Positions 7,570 to 16,276 of a stretch of 64,000 nucleotides of DNA are shown here, in pieces (positions within the stretch are counted from its first letter, which is position 1; every line of letters starts with the position of its first letter). This DNA comes from DASPNH01 sp035626675. Its GTDB lineage: Bacteria; Desulfobacterota; Binatia; UBA1149; CAITLU01. The stretch covers positions 1-64,000 of the forward strand of contig DASPNH010000101.1 in NCBI GenBank assembly GCA_035626675.1. The letters are read 5' to 3'. A program made the translations under genes and the position numbers. A model generated the notes under the pieces. That model saw nothing but the letters and a program-made list of their open reading frames with translations, was not told where the DNA came from and did no database searches.

Positions 7570-8670
7570 GTGCCAGGACCGAACATTCCAGAGCGCATTC
7601 GCTCGCTGACGCCGTACAAGCCGGGTCGTCCCATCGAGGAGGTGGAGCGCGAGCTCGGCATCTGCGGCTCCATCAAGATCGCATCGAACGAGAATGCGCT
7701 CGGTCCCTCGCCGCGGGCCCTGGCAGCAGTGCGCGAGGCAATCGCGGGCATCCATCGCTATCCCGACGGTGGAGCGGTGGTACTGACCGAGAAGCTGGCG
7801 GGCAAGCTCGGCCTGGATCCGCGCCGCATCGTGTTCGGCAACGGCAGCAACGAGATCCTCGAGCTGGCCTGCCGCATGCTGGCCGGCCCCGGCGACGAGA
7901 TCGTCTTCTCCGCCGATGCGTTCCTGGTCTATCCGCTGGTGACCATCGCGGTCGGCGCCACGCCCGTGAAAGTGGCGCCGCGCGCGTTCGATCACGACCT
8001 GGACGCGATCGGCGACGCCATTAGCGCGGCCACGCGCGTGGTATTCCTGGCCAATCCGAACAATCCCACCGGTACGATCTTTCGACGCCATGCATGGGAG
8101 CGTTTTCTCGGCCGCGTGCCCGAGAACATCGCGATCGTGCTGGACGAGGCCTACTTCGAGTTCGTCGAAGACACCGAGTATCCGAGCGGCCTGCGCTACC
8201 TGGACGCGCATCCCGGCCTGGTCGTCTCGCGTACCTTCTCCAAGATCTACGGGCTGGCGGGGCTGCGCATCGGCTATGGTGTCGGCTCTCTCGAAATGAT
8301 CGATGGGCTTGCGCGGCTTCGGCAGCCGTTCAACGTCAATCTCCTTGCGCAGGCCGCGGCAACCGCCGCACTCGACGACGAGGAGCACGTGGCCGCTTCC
8401 CGTGCCCTGGTGCGCGAGAGCCGCCGGCGCTGGGGCGCCGCATTGGAATCGATGGGCATCGAGTACGTGCCGAGCCAAGCCAACTTCCTGCTGGTGCGAG
8501 TCGGCGCGGGCGCGGCCGTCACCGACGCTCTGGTGCGGCGCGGAATCATCGTGCGCCCCATGGATGCCTACGGCTTCCCCGACCACGTTCGCATCACCTT
8601 CAGCACGCCGGCCGAAGATGCCCGGGCCATCGAGGGCCTGCGCGCCGTGCTGGCCGAGCGCGAACGATGA
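7570..8670 (+). CDS. hisC: histidinol-phosphate / aromatic aminotransferase
   Basis: This 366-residue fold-type I PLP enzyme starts at a GTG. Landmarks are the N-terminal YKPGRP and SNENALGPSP, the cofactor Asp/Tyr region VLDEAYFEF, and SRTFSKIYGLAGLRIGYG with the PLP lysine at about residue 225. HisC transfers an amino group to imidazole-acetol phosphate. Members that sit next to tyrA and aroA, as here, often serve Phe and Tyr synthesis too, and the context favours that. It is the first gene of the hisC-tyrA-aroA-cmk-rpsA block and overlaps tyrA by 4 bases. Confidence 0.93.
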   Translation: MPGPNIPERIRSLTPYKPGRPIEEVERELGICGSIKIASNENALGPSPRALAAVREAIAGIHRYPDGGAVVLTEKLAGKLGLDPRRIVFGNGSNEILELACRMLAGPGDEIVFSADAFLVYPLVTIAVGATPVKVAPRAFDHDLDAIGDAISAATRVVFLANPNNPTGTIFRRHAWERFLGRVPENIAIVLDEAYFEFVEDTEYPSGLRYLDAHPGLVVSRTFSKIYGLAGLRIGYGVGSLEMIDGLARLRQPFNVNLLAQAAATAALDDEEHVAASRALVRESRRRWGAALESMGIEYVPSQANFLLVRVGAGAAVTDALVRRGIIVRPMDAYGFPDHVRITFSTPAEDARAIEGLRAVLAERER

Positions 8671-9527
8671 CGGCGCAGTGGTCCCACTGCGTGGTCGTCG
8701 GAACGGGACTTCTCGGTGCCTCGCTTGCCGGTGCCGGCAAGAGCATCGGTCTGTTTGCGCGCACGACCGGCGTCGGACGCGGCGCTGCCAATTTGGACAC
8801 TGCAAGGGCGCGCGGCATGGTCGATGACGCCACCAGCGATCTTGCCTCCGCGGTTGCCGACGCAGACCTGATCGTGCTGGCCACGCCGGTGCAGACGGCG
8901 ATGCGCCAGCTCGCCGAGCTCGGCGACCTGACGCGCGCCGACTGCGTGATCACCGACGTCGGCAGCGTCAAGGCTCCCATCGTTGCCGAGGCCGAGCGTC
9001 TGGGTCTGTGCGGCCGTTTCCTCGGTGCCCATCCGATGGCTGGCAAGGCCCAGAGCGGGGCAGGGGCGGCCGACGTCGAGCTGTTCCGCGACGCGCGCGT
9101 GGTCCTGACGCCGCATGCGCAGACGCCGGCCCCGCTCCTCGAGGCGATGCGCTCGATGTGGTCGGCCATGGGCGCAGAGGTGCTGGTGATGGACGCGGCC
9201 GAGCACGACGAAGCCGTCGCCGTCTCCAGCCATCTTCCGCAGATGATCGCCTACGCCCTTGCCGCGGCCGCCCAGGACTGCGCCCACCGCGACCACGTGC
9301 TGCAGCTCGTAGCCGGCGGCTTTCGCGACATGACGCGTCTTGCCGCCAGTGACGCCGACATGTGGATCGACATCCTGTCGGCCAACCGCGAGGCCGTTCT
9401 GGAAGCGCTGAGCGAGTTCGAGCTCGCTTTCGGCGGGCTGCAGGCCGCCATCGAGGAAGGCGACGATGCCTGGCTGCGCGCCGTCTTCGCCAAGGCGCAG
9501 AAGCTTCGCGCCGAGGTCGCGCGATGA
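8667..9527 (+). CDS. tyrA: prephenate/arogenate dehydrogenase
   Basis: The 286-residue enzyme oxidatively decarboxylates prephenate (or arogenate) on the way to tyrosine. A Rossmann dinucleotide motif is at the N-terminus (VVVGTGLLGASL), followed by DLIVLATPV, TDVGSVKAPI and the catalytic-region GAHPMAGKAQSG, with His in SSHLPQMIAYALA. The helical dimerisation domain fills the rest. No ACT or chorismate mutase domain is fused, so any feedback control must act differently from that of fused TyrA forms. The start ATG overlaps the hisC stop and the stop overlaps aroA. Confidence 0.94.
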   Translation: MTAQWSHCVVVGTGLLGASLAGAGKSIGLFARTTGVGRGAANLDTARARGMVDDATSDLASAVADADLIVLATPVQTAMRQLAELGDLTRADCVITDVGSVKAPIVAEAERLGLCGRFLGAHPMAGKAQSGAGAADVELFRDARVVLTPHAQTPAPLLEAMRSMWSAMGAEVLVMDAAEHDEAVAVSSHLPQMIAYALAAAAQDCAHRDHVLQLVAGGFRDMTRLAASDADMWIDILSANREAVLEALSEFELAFGGLQAAIEEGDDAWLRAVFAKAQKLRAEVAR

Positions 9528-10828
9528 GCTTTCTGGCCAGGCCGGCACGCGCTCCGCTGCGCGGAAGCGTGCGCGTTCCCGGAGACAAATCGATCGGTCA
9601 TCGCGCGCTCATGTTCAACGCCGCGGCTCGTGGCGAGGCGATCGTGCGCGGCCTGCCGAGCGGCCGCGACGTGCTCTCGACGATGGCAGCCATGCGCCGG
9701 CTCGGAGCGACCATCGAGCGCGCCGCCGGCGATGGAGTGCGCATCCGCGGCCGAGGCCTGTCCTTCGAGCGCGGCGACCTGACGCTCGACTGCGAGAACT
9801 CCGGTACGACGATGCGTCTGCTGTCGGGTCTCCTGAGCGCGCAGCCAGGCCTGACCGCTACGCTGATCGGCGATGAGTCGCTGTCGCGCCGCCCGATGCG
9901 CCGGGTGGCAGCTCCGCTGGCGCGTCTCGGAGCCATGGTCGAGACGACCGACGGGCATGCTCCACTGACGATCCGCGGCGCGAAACTGACCGGCGCGGAC
10001 GTGAAGCTGGAAGTCGCCAGCGCCCAGCTCAAGAGCGCGATGCTGCTGGCCGGTATGCAGGCGAGCGGCCGTACCATCGTCACCGAGCCGCAGCCGACGC
10101 GTGATCACACCGAGAACTTGCTGGCCGCCATGGGCGTGCCGCTGCGATCGCAGGGCGCGAGCGTGCATGTCGACGGTCCGTGCGTGCCCGACGCGATCGA
10201 CGTCGCCGTTCCGGGCGATCCGTCCTCGGCGGCGTTTCTCCTGGTCGCCGCGGTGCTGGTGCCGGGCTCCGAAGTCATCGTCGAGCACGTGTGCCTCAAT
10301 CCGACGCGCACGGGTTTTCTGACCGTGCTCCAGCGCATGGGCGCCGACGTGCATGCGTCCGAGGAAGGACGCGAGGGCGGCGAGCCGGTCGGCACGCTGA
10401 CGGCGCGCGCGTCGAGCCTCGGCCCGTTTCGCATCACCGAAGCCGAAGTTCCCGCATGCATCGACGAGCTGCCGCTGCTGTGCGTGGCCGCTGCATTCGC
10501 CGACGGAGTCTCCGACCTTTCGGGTGCGGCAGAGCTTCGCGTCAAGGAAAGCGATCGCATCGCCACCACGGCTGCGCTGCTGAATGCTCTAGGCGCCGAC
10601 GTCGATGCTCGCCACGACGGAATGAGCATCCACGGCCGGGGCATGCGCGCCACCTTCGCTGCGCAGCCGGGCGGTGCGACCATCCACACCAGCGGCGATC
10701 ATCGCATCGGCATGGCCGCCGCCGTCGCCGCTCTCGCACTATCGAGGCCGCTGCATCTGGACGACGCGGACGTGGTCGGCGTATCGTTTCCGGAGTTCTT
10801 CACCTCGCTCGAAAGGTTGGGAGCATGA
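9524..10828 (+). CDS. aroA: 3-phosphoshikimate 1-carboxyvinyltransferase (EPSP synthase)
   Basis: The 434-residue protein joins shikimate 3-phosphate and phosphoenolpyruvate in the sixth common step of aromatic synthesis. Signature segments are VPGDKSIGHRALMFNAAA near the N-terminus, ENSGTTMRLLSGLL, ESLSRRPMRR, PGDPSSAAF, ELRVKESDRI and TSGDHRIGMA. The length is normal for a single-domain enzyme. The LLSGLL region lacks the glycine-rich LGNAGTAMR form of E. coli AroA and looks like the Gram-positive/CP4-like class II type. It is coupled by 4-base overlaps to tyrA and cmk. Confidence 0.96.
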   Translation: MSFLARPARAPLRGSVRVPGDKSIGHRALMFNAAARGEAIVRGLPSGRDVLSTMAAMRRLGATIERAAGDGVRIRGRGLSFERGDLTLDCENSGTTMRLLSGLLSAQPGLTATLIGDESLSRRPMRRVAAPLARLGAMVETTDGHAPLTIRGAKLTGADVKLEVASAQLKSAMLLAGMQASGRTIVTEPQPTRDHTENLLAAMGVPLRSQGASVHVDGPCVPDAIDVAVPGDPSSAAFLLVAAVLVPGSEVIVEHVCLNPTRTGFLTVLQRMGADVHASEEGREGGEPVGTLTARASSLGPFRITEAEVPACIDELPLLCVAAAFADGVSDLSGAAELRVKESDRIATTAALLNALGADVDARHDGMSIHGRGMRATFAAQPGGATIHTSGDHRIGMAAAVAALALSRPLHLDDADVVGVSFPEFFTSLERLGA

Positions 10829-11514
10829 CGACGACGGAGCGCGGATTTCTCATCGCACTGGACGGACCGGCCGGCGCCGGCAAATCGACGACTGCCCAGC
10901 GCGTGGCAGACCTGCTCGGCTTCGGCTACCTCGATTCGGGTGCGCTCTATCGCTGCGTTGCGGTGGCCGCGCTGCACGAAGGCGTCGCCCTCGACGACGA
11001 TGCAGCGCTGGGCGAGCTCGTCGGCCGTCTCAAGGTGGAGCCCATCGAGCGCGGACGCCGGTTCCTGCTCAACGGGCGCGACGTCACCGACGCCATCCGT
11101 ACCCCCGAGGTCAGCCAGGCCGCGTCGAAAAGCTCGGCCTGCCCCACGGTGCGCCGCGTCCTGGTCGATTGGCAAAGAAATGCGGCTCATCCGCCCGGCA
11201 CGGTGGTGGAGGGGCGCGACATCGGCACCGTGATTTTTCCCGATGCCGATCTGAAGGTCTTTCTCGACGCGGATCCGCAGGAACGGGCCCGCCGCCGCAG
11301 CCTCGAGCTGACCGAGAAGCGTTCGGGTGACGCAGGCGCGGCCACCGTTGCCCGCGAAATGGCCGAAAGAGACCGTCGTGACAGTACCAGGGCCGTGGCA
11401 CCACTTGCAGCCGCGCCCGATGCGGTCGTTCTCGACACTACCGACCTCGATCTGGAGCAGGTCGTCGCCAAGATCCTCGCAGAAGTCGCGCTGCGTCGCT
11501 CGACGTCGAAGTAG
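10825..11514 (+). CDS. cmk: cytidylate kinase
   Basis: The 229-residue enzyme phosphorylates CMP and dCMP. The P-loop is LDGPAGAGKSTTAQRVA (about residues 13-29). It is followed by YLDSGALYR, the NMP-binding insert with RTPEVSQAAS, VVEGRDIGTVIFPDA, and an Arg-rich lid with RRRSLEL and DRRDSTRAVAPL. The start overlaps the aroA stop. Its position before rpsA is a widely conserved bacterial arrangement. Confidence 0.96.
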   Translation: MTTTERGFLIALDGPAGAGKSTTAQRVADLLGFGYLDSGALYRCVAVAALHEGVALDDDAALGELVGRLKVEPIERGRRFLLNGRDVTDAIRTPEVSQAASKSSACPTVRRVLVDWQRNAAHPPGTVVEGRDIGTVIFPDADLKVFLDADPQERARRRSLELTEKRSGDAGAATVAREMAERDRRDSTRAVAPLAAAPDAVVLDTTDLDLEQVVAKILAEVALRRSTSK

Positions 11515-11609
11515 GCGTAAATCCAGCCGTTCCCTTGAACTCGCAAACGCAGCGCGTTATGCAGTCGGATGCCCGTTCGGGCGCCAATCAACCGGAGGAT
11601 TCCTTTTTG

Positions 11610-13361
11610 ATGCAGCAGGAGAAGGCCCAGCATGAGATGACCCAGCGCGACGCAGCGTCGGAGAGCTTCTCAGACATGTTCGAAGCGTCGGTCCGCCCCG
11701 TCCAGTCGGGCGAGATCGTCAAAGGCCACATCGTGTCGATCGACAACGAGATGGTCACCGTCGACATCGGCTACAAGTCCGAAGGGATGATCCCGATCTC
11801 GGAGTTCCAGGATCGCGCAGGCAATCTGCTGGTCAAGGAAGGCCAGGAAGTCGACGTGTACGTAGAGTCCACCGGCGGCGACGGCGGCGAGATGCACCTG
11901 TCGTTTCAGCGTGCCCGCCAGAACGTCGTGTGGAAGGCCATCGAGGAAGCCTACAATTCCGGCGGCTCGGTCCAGGGGACCGTGGTCGGCCGCGTCAAGG
12001 GCGGCCTCAAGGTCGATGTCGGCGTATTCGCGTTCCTGCCGGGCTCGCACGTGGACACGCGTCCCACCCGCAGCCTGGACCGCTACATCGGCGAGACCAC
12101 CCAGTTCTCGATCCTGAAGTTCAATCGCGCCCGCGGCAACGTGGTCGTCTCCCGCAAGGCCCTGCTCGAGAAGGAGCAGGAGGTCATGCGCGCCGAGACG
12201 CTCAAGGTTCTCGAAGAGGGCGTCATCCTGGAAGGCACCGTCAAGAACGTCACCGACTACGGGGCTTTCGTCGACCTCGGTGGCATCGACGGCCTGCTGC
12301 ACGTCACCGACATGAGCTGGGGACGCGTCAGCCATCCTTCCAAGGTCGTCAAGCCCGGTGAAGTCATTCGCGTCGTCGTTCTCAAGTACGACGCCAACTC
12401 GCATCGCATCTCGCTCGGGCTCAAGCAGCTCAGCGAGGATCCGTGGCTGACCGTTGCCGATCGCCTCTTCCCCGGAAGCCGCGTGCACGGAAAGGTCGTC
12501 AGCCTGACCGACTACGGCGCGTTCGTCGAGATCGAGGACGGCATCGAGGGCCTGGTGCACGTTTCGGAGATGAGCTGGACCAAGCGCGTCACGCATCCCT
12601 CGCAGGTGCTGGTGGTGGGTGACGAGGTCGACGTCGTCGTCCTCTCGCTCGACCCCGAGAATCGCCGGATCTCGCTCGGCCTCAAGCAGGTCACGCCCAA
12701 TCCCTGGGAAATGCTGCCCATCGAGCATCCCGTCGGAACGCGCGTCAAGGGCAAGGTCACCTCGGTCACCGACTTTGGCGTGTTCGTCAACGTCAAGGAA
12801 GGCATCGACGGCCTCGTCCACATCTCCGACATGCACTGGACCAAGAAGGTCCACCATCCCTCCGAGATGGTGAAAAAGGGCGACGAGCTGGAATGCGTCG
12901 TCCTGGGCATCGACATTCCCAACGAGCGTCTCTCGCTCGGCCTCAAGCAGCTGACCGAGGACCCGTGGCGCCGCATGAACGAGCGCTATCCGGTCGGCAC
13001 GCGCATCCACGGCAAGGTCACCAACATCGCCGACTTCGGCGTGTTCGTGGAGCTGGAGGAAGGCGTCGAGGGCCTGGTCCACGTTTCCCAGATCGGCCGG
13101 GAACGGGTCGAGAACCCGCGCGACCTCTTTCAGCCCAATCAGCAGATCGAGGCCGAGGTCACCCAGGTCGACATCCGCGAGCGGCGGATCTCGCTGTCCA
13201 TCCGGTCCCTGCTGCAGTCGGCCGAGAAGGAAGAGATGCGCGCCTACATGTCATCGGAAGCCTCCGGAAGCGGTCGTGGGGGTAGCGTCACCTTGGGCGA
13301 TATGATCCAAGAAAAGCTGGCGCGGCGCGGGAGTCGCGAGGAAACCGGCAAGGGAGAGTAG
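11610..13361 (+). CDS. rpsA: 30S ribosomal protein S1
   Basis: S1 binds mRNA on the small subunit and helps initiation on structured or weak sites. The sequence shows six S1 RNA-binding domains. The first two are divergent (GHIVSIDNEMVTVDIGYKSE; GRVKGGLKVDVGVFAFLPGS) and four are canonical, with the G-x-V-x-x-x-x-D-[FY]-G-x-F-V pattern. The frame is open from a TTG at 11535, and another ATG is at 11559. I chose the ATG at 11610 (583 residues) because GGAGGA at 11594-11599 precedes it; the other starts lack such a site. A short Gly/Ser tail follows the last domain. Confidence 0.94.
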   Translation: MQQEKAQHEMTQRDAASESFSDMFEASVRPVQSGEIVKGHIVSIDNEMVTVDIGYKSEGMIPISEFQDRAGNLLVKEGQEVDVYVESTGGDGGEMHLSFQRARQNVVWKAIEEAYNSGGSVQGTVVGRVKGGLKVDVGVFAFLPGSHVDTRPTRSLDRYIGETTQFSILKFNRARGNVVVSRKALLEKEQEVMRAETLKVLEEGVILEGTVKNVTDYGAFVDLGGIDGLLHVTDMSWGRVSHPSKVVKPGEVIRVVVLKYDANSHRISLGLKQLSEDPWLTVADRLFPGSRVHGKVVSLTDYGAFVEIEDGIEGLVHVSEMSWTKRVTHPSQVLVVGDEVDVVVLSLDPENRRISLGLKQVTPNPWEMLPIEHPVGTRVKGKVTSVTDFGVFVNVKEGIDGLVHISDMHWTKKVHHPSEMVKKGDELECVVLGIDIPNERLSLGLKQLTEDPWRRMNERYPVGTRIHGKVTNIADFGVFVELEEGVEGLVHVSQIGRERVENPRDLFQPNQQIEAEVTQVDIRERRISLSIRSLLQSAEKEEMRAYMSSEASGSGRGGSVTLGDMIQEKLARRGSREETGKGE

Positions 13362-13382
13362 GCCGGCTGGAGGGACGATCAG

Positions 13383-13730
<348 letters not shown>

Positions 13731-13744
13731 TGCACTGAAGCCGG

Positions 13745-14242
13745 GTGAAAGTTCTTTGGGCGCCCTGGCGCCTGTCCTACATCGAGAAGGGTGACCTTCG
13801 CGCCGGCTGCATCTTTTGCGACAAGCCCAGGCTGCAATCGGCGCCGGAACGCCGCGCAGGCCTGGTGCTTTCCAGCGGAGAGCACACCAGCGTGCTCATG
13901 AACCTGTATCCCTATGCCAACGCGCATCTGATGGTCGCGCCGCGCGGCCACACCGCCGATTTCGCCTCGCTCGACCATGCTACCGCGGCCGCGGTACACG
14001 CAGACCTTCAGCGGTGCGTGCGCGTCCTCACCCGCGCCTTTTCGCCCGCAGGCTTCAACATCGGGATGAACCTGGGCCGCTGCGGCGGGGCAGGAATCGC
14101 CGATCATCTCCATTGGCACATCGTTCCGCGCTGGGAAGGCGATACGAATTTCATGCCCATGCTCGCTGACACGCGCGTGATACCGCAACATCTGGAAGAT
14201 ACCTACGAGCGCCTGCTGCCGCTCTTTACGGAGGAAGCATGA
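13745..14242 (+). CDS. HIT-family hydrolase/phosphorylase
   Basis: The 165-residue protein starts at GTG 13745. It has the Ap4A-type HIT layout: MKVLWAPWRLSYI, a CIFC pair, VLMNLYPYANAHLMVAPR, and the histidine triad HLHWHIVPRW (about residues 120-129). HIT proteins of this branch cleave nucleotide phosphoramidates or dinucleoside polyphosphates. CIFC may bind zinc with another ligand. It overlaps the LapA gene by 4 bases. Confidence 0.93.
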   Translation: MKVLWAPWRLSYIEKGDLRAGCIFCDKPRLQSAPERRAGLVLSSGEHTSVLMNLYPYANAHLMVAPRGHTADFASLDHATAAAVHADLQRCVRVLTRAFSPAGFNIGMNLGRCGGAGIADHLHWHIVPRWEGDTNFMPMLADTRVIPQHLEDTYERLLPLFTEEA

Positions 14243-14766
14243 GAATCCTGCGCACCATCCTGTTGCTCATCCTCATCGTGGCCGGCATCGCGCTGGCCAG
14301 CGTCAACATGACGCCGGTCAAGTTCTTCTACCTGCCGCCGTTCCAGTTCATGCCGCGTCCCGAGGGCGCCTCCATGGACATCCCGCTGGCGCTGCTGCTG
14401 CTGGCCTCGCTCGTGCTCGGCGCGCTCATCGCCGGCACCGGCACCTTCGTCGAGCACGCGCGGCTGCGATTCGCGGTGCGCCGTCAGGCCAAGGTCAACG
14501 GCAAGCTGCGAGGCGACGTGGAGCGGCTGACCAGCGAGCTCGAGCAGGCGCGGTCGGCCGCAGAAGCGCGTCAGGTCGAGCTCGCCGCGGCCCAGACCCG
14601 CGCCGAACGCGCCGAGGACGAGGTCACCAAGGCGCAGCTCGAGGCGGCGCGACATCGCGCGCGAGCGGACGAGCTGGCAGCGGCGGCTGCCGACGCGGCC
14701 ACTGCCGCCGAAACCAATGCCGATGACGAGCTTCCCGCGTTGCCGGGCGTGACGCCGGCGCAATAA
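14239..14766 (+). CDS. LapA-domain (DUF1049) membrane protein
   Basis: The 175-residue protein has two membrane helices (ILRTILLLILIVAGIALASV and IPLALLLLASLVLGALIAGT) separated by a short loop, VNMTPVKFFYLPPF, as in DUF1049/LapA proteins. A long Ala/Glu-rich coiled coil runs to the C-terminus. E. coli LapA works with LapB in lipopolysaccharide assembly control, but no LapB is seen here. The coiled-coil tail is longer than in the E. coli protein. Confidence 0.87.
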   Translation: MRILRTILLLILIVAGIALASVNMTPVKFFYLPPFQFMPRPEGASMDIPLALLLLASLVLGALIAGTGTFVEHARLRFAVRRQAKVNGKLRGDVERLTSELEQARSAAEARQVELAAAQTRAERAEDEVTKAQLEAARHRARADELAAAAADAATAAETNADDELPALPGVTPAQ

Positions 14767-14842
14767 TTGGCGCCGCACCTGTTCGGGATAGGCAAACTGG
14801 CGCTTTGCCGGTAGCCGGTTCCGCACCTATAGTGCGCGTTCG

Positions 14843-16249
14843 ATGACCCGTCCCGCCACTCTCGCCGAGCTCCAGGCCAGCGGCTACCGCGCCCGCAGCG
14901 TCCGCGACGAGATGCGCGAGAACCTCCTGGCGGTCCTGACAGGCGAGGAGGGCGGCCGCTCGGTCTTTTCCGGCATCATCGGCTACGACGAGACGGTCAT
15001 TCCCGAGATCGAGAACGCGGTGCTTTCGGGCCACCACATCGTCCTTCTCGGTGAGCGCGGCCAGGCCAAGACGCGGCTGATCCGCGCGCTCATGAACCTG
15101 CTCGACGAGGCCGTGCCGGCGGTGGCCGGCTGCGAGATCCACGACGATCCGTTGGCGCCGGTGTGCGCGGCCTGCCGCCGCCGCGTTCCTGCCGAGGGCG
15201 GCGACCTGCCCATCGTCTGGATCGGTCGCGATGCGCGCTACGGCGAGAAGCTGGCCACCCCGGACGTCACCATTGCCGACCTGATCGGCGAGATCGACCC
15301 GGTCAAGATCGCCGAAGGCCGCTACCTCTCCGACGAGGAGGCCATCCATTTCGGCATCGTCGCGCGCACGCATCGCGGCATCTTCGCCATCAACGAGCTG
15401 CCCGACCTTACCGAGAAGGTGCAGGTCGGCCTGTTCAATCTGATGGAAGAGCGCGACCTGCAGATCAAGGGACACAAGATGCGGCTGCCGCTCGACGTCG
15501 TCGTGGTGGCCACCGCCAATCCCGAGGATTACACGAGCCGCGGCCGCATCGTCACGCCGCTCAAGGACCGCTTCGACGTCCAGATCCGCACGCATTATCC
15601 GCGCACCATCGAGCAGGAGATCGCGATCATGGAGCAGGAAGTGTCGTGCGCCGATCGCAGCGGCCGGCCCGTGCGCGTTCCCGACTTCATGAAGGAAGTG
15701 GTCGCACGCACGACGATGGAGGCACGCAAGGCCCCGGAGGTGAACCAGTCCTCGGGCGTCAGCGTGCGCGTCAGCATCAACAACTACGAGACGATCCTGG
15801 CCAACGCCGAGAAGCGCGCCGTGCGCTGCGGCGAGAGCGAGATCGTGCCGCGCATCAGCGACCTGCACGCGCTGTTCGCCTCCACCAACGGCAAGCTCGA
15901 GCTCGAGTACGGCCTGGACGCCGCCAAGGAGGCGGCAGTGGTCGACCGCCTGCTGTCGGTGGCGGTCAAGCACGTCTTCGATTCGCGCCTGAGCCTGGCC
16001 CAGCTCCAGCCCATCCTCGAGTACATGGGGCAGGGATGGGGCGTGGCCGTCTCCGACACCATGCCTGCATCGGACTACCTCGAAGGCCTGGCTTCGATTC
16101 CGGGGCTGCGCGAGGTGATCGAGCATCTCGGCCCGGCCGAGAGCCCGGGCCTGACCGCATCCGCCATCGAGTTCGTCTTCGAGGGCCTGCATCTTCTCAA
16201 GAAGCTCAATCGGGAGCGCCAGGGAGGGCGCCTCTCCTACGCAGCCTGA
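14843..16249 (+). CDS. AAA+ ATPase, MoxR / magnesium-chelatase-I-like
   Basis: The protein has 468 residues. The AAA+ core is evident: IIGYDETVIPEIENAVLSGH, a modified P-loop LLGERGQAKTRLIR (about 67-80), Walker B-like IFAINELPDL, and sensor-type VVVATANPEDYTSRGRIVTPLKDRFDVQ. A Cys-bearing loop (CEIHDDPLAPVCAACRRR) interrupts the core near residues 95-112. Such ATPases act with a VWA-domain partner on client proteins, and the partner follows directly at 16277. It is not a chlorophyll-pathway enzyme by context. Confidence 0.9.
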   Translation: MTRPATLAELQASGYRARSVRDEMRENLLAVLTGEEGGRSVFSGIIGYDETVIPEIENAVLSGHHIVLLGERGQAKTRLIRALMNLLDEAVPAVAGCEIHDDPLAPVCAACRRRVPAEGGDLPIVWIGRDARYGEKLATPDVTIADLIGEIDPVKIAEGRYLSDEEAIHFGIVARTHRGIFAINELPDLTEKVQVGLFNLMEERDLQIKGHKMRLPLDVVVVATANPEDYTSRGRIVTPLKDRFDVQIRTHYPRTIEQEIAIMEQEVSCADRSGRPVRVPDFMKEVVARTTMEARKAPEVNQSSGVSVRVSINNYETILANAEKRAVRCGESEIVPRISDLHALFASTNGKLELEYGLDAAKEAAVVDRLLSVAVKHVFDSRLSLAQLQPILEYMGQGWGVAVSDTMPASDYLEGLASIPGLREVIEHLGPAESPGLTASAIEFVFEGLHLLKKLNRERQGGRLSYAA

Positions 16250-16276
16250 CGCGATGATCGCTTCGCAACAGCAGGT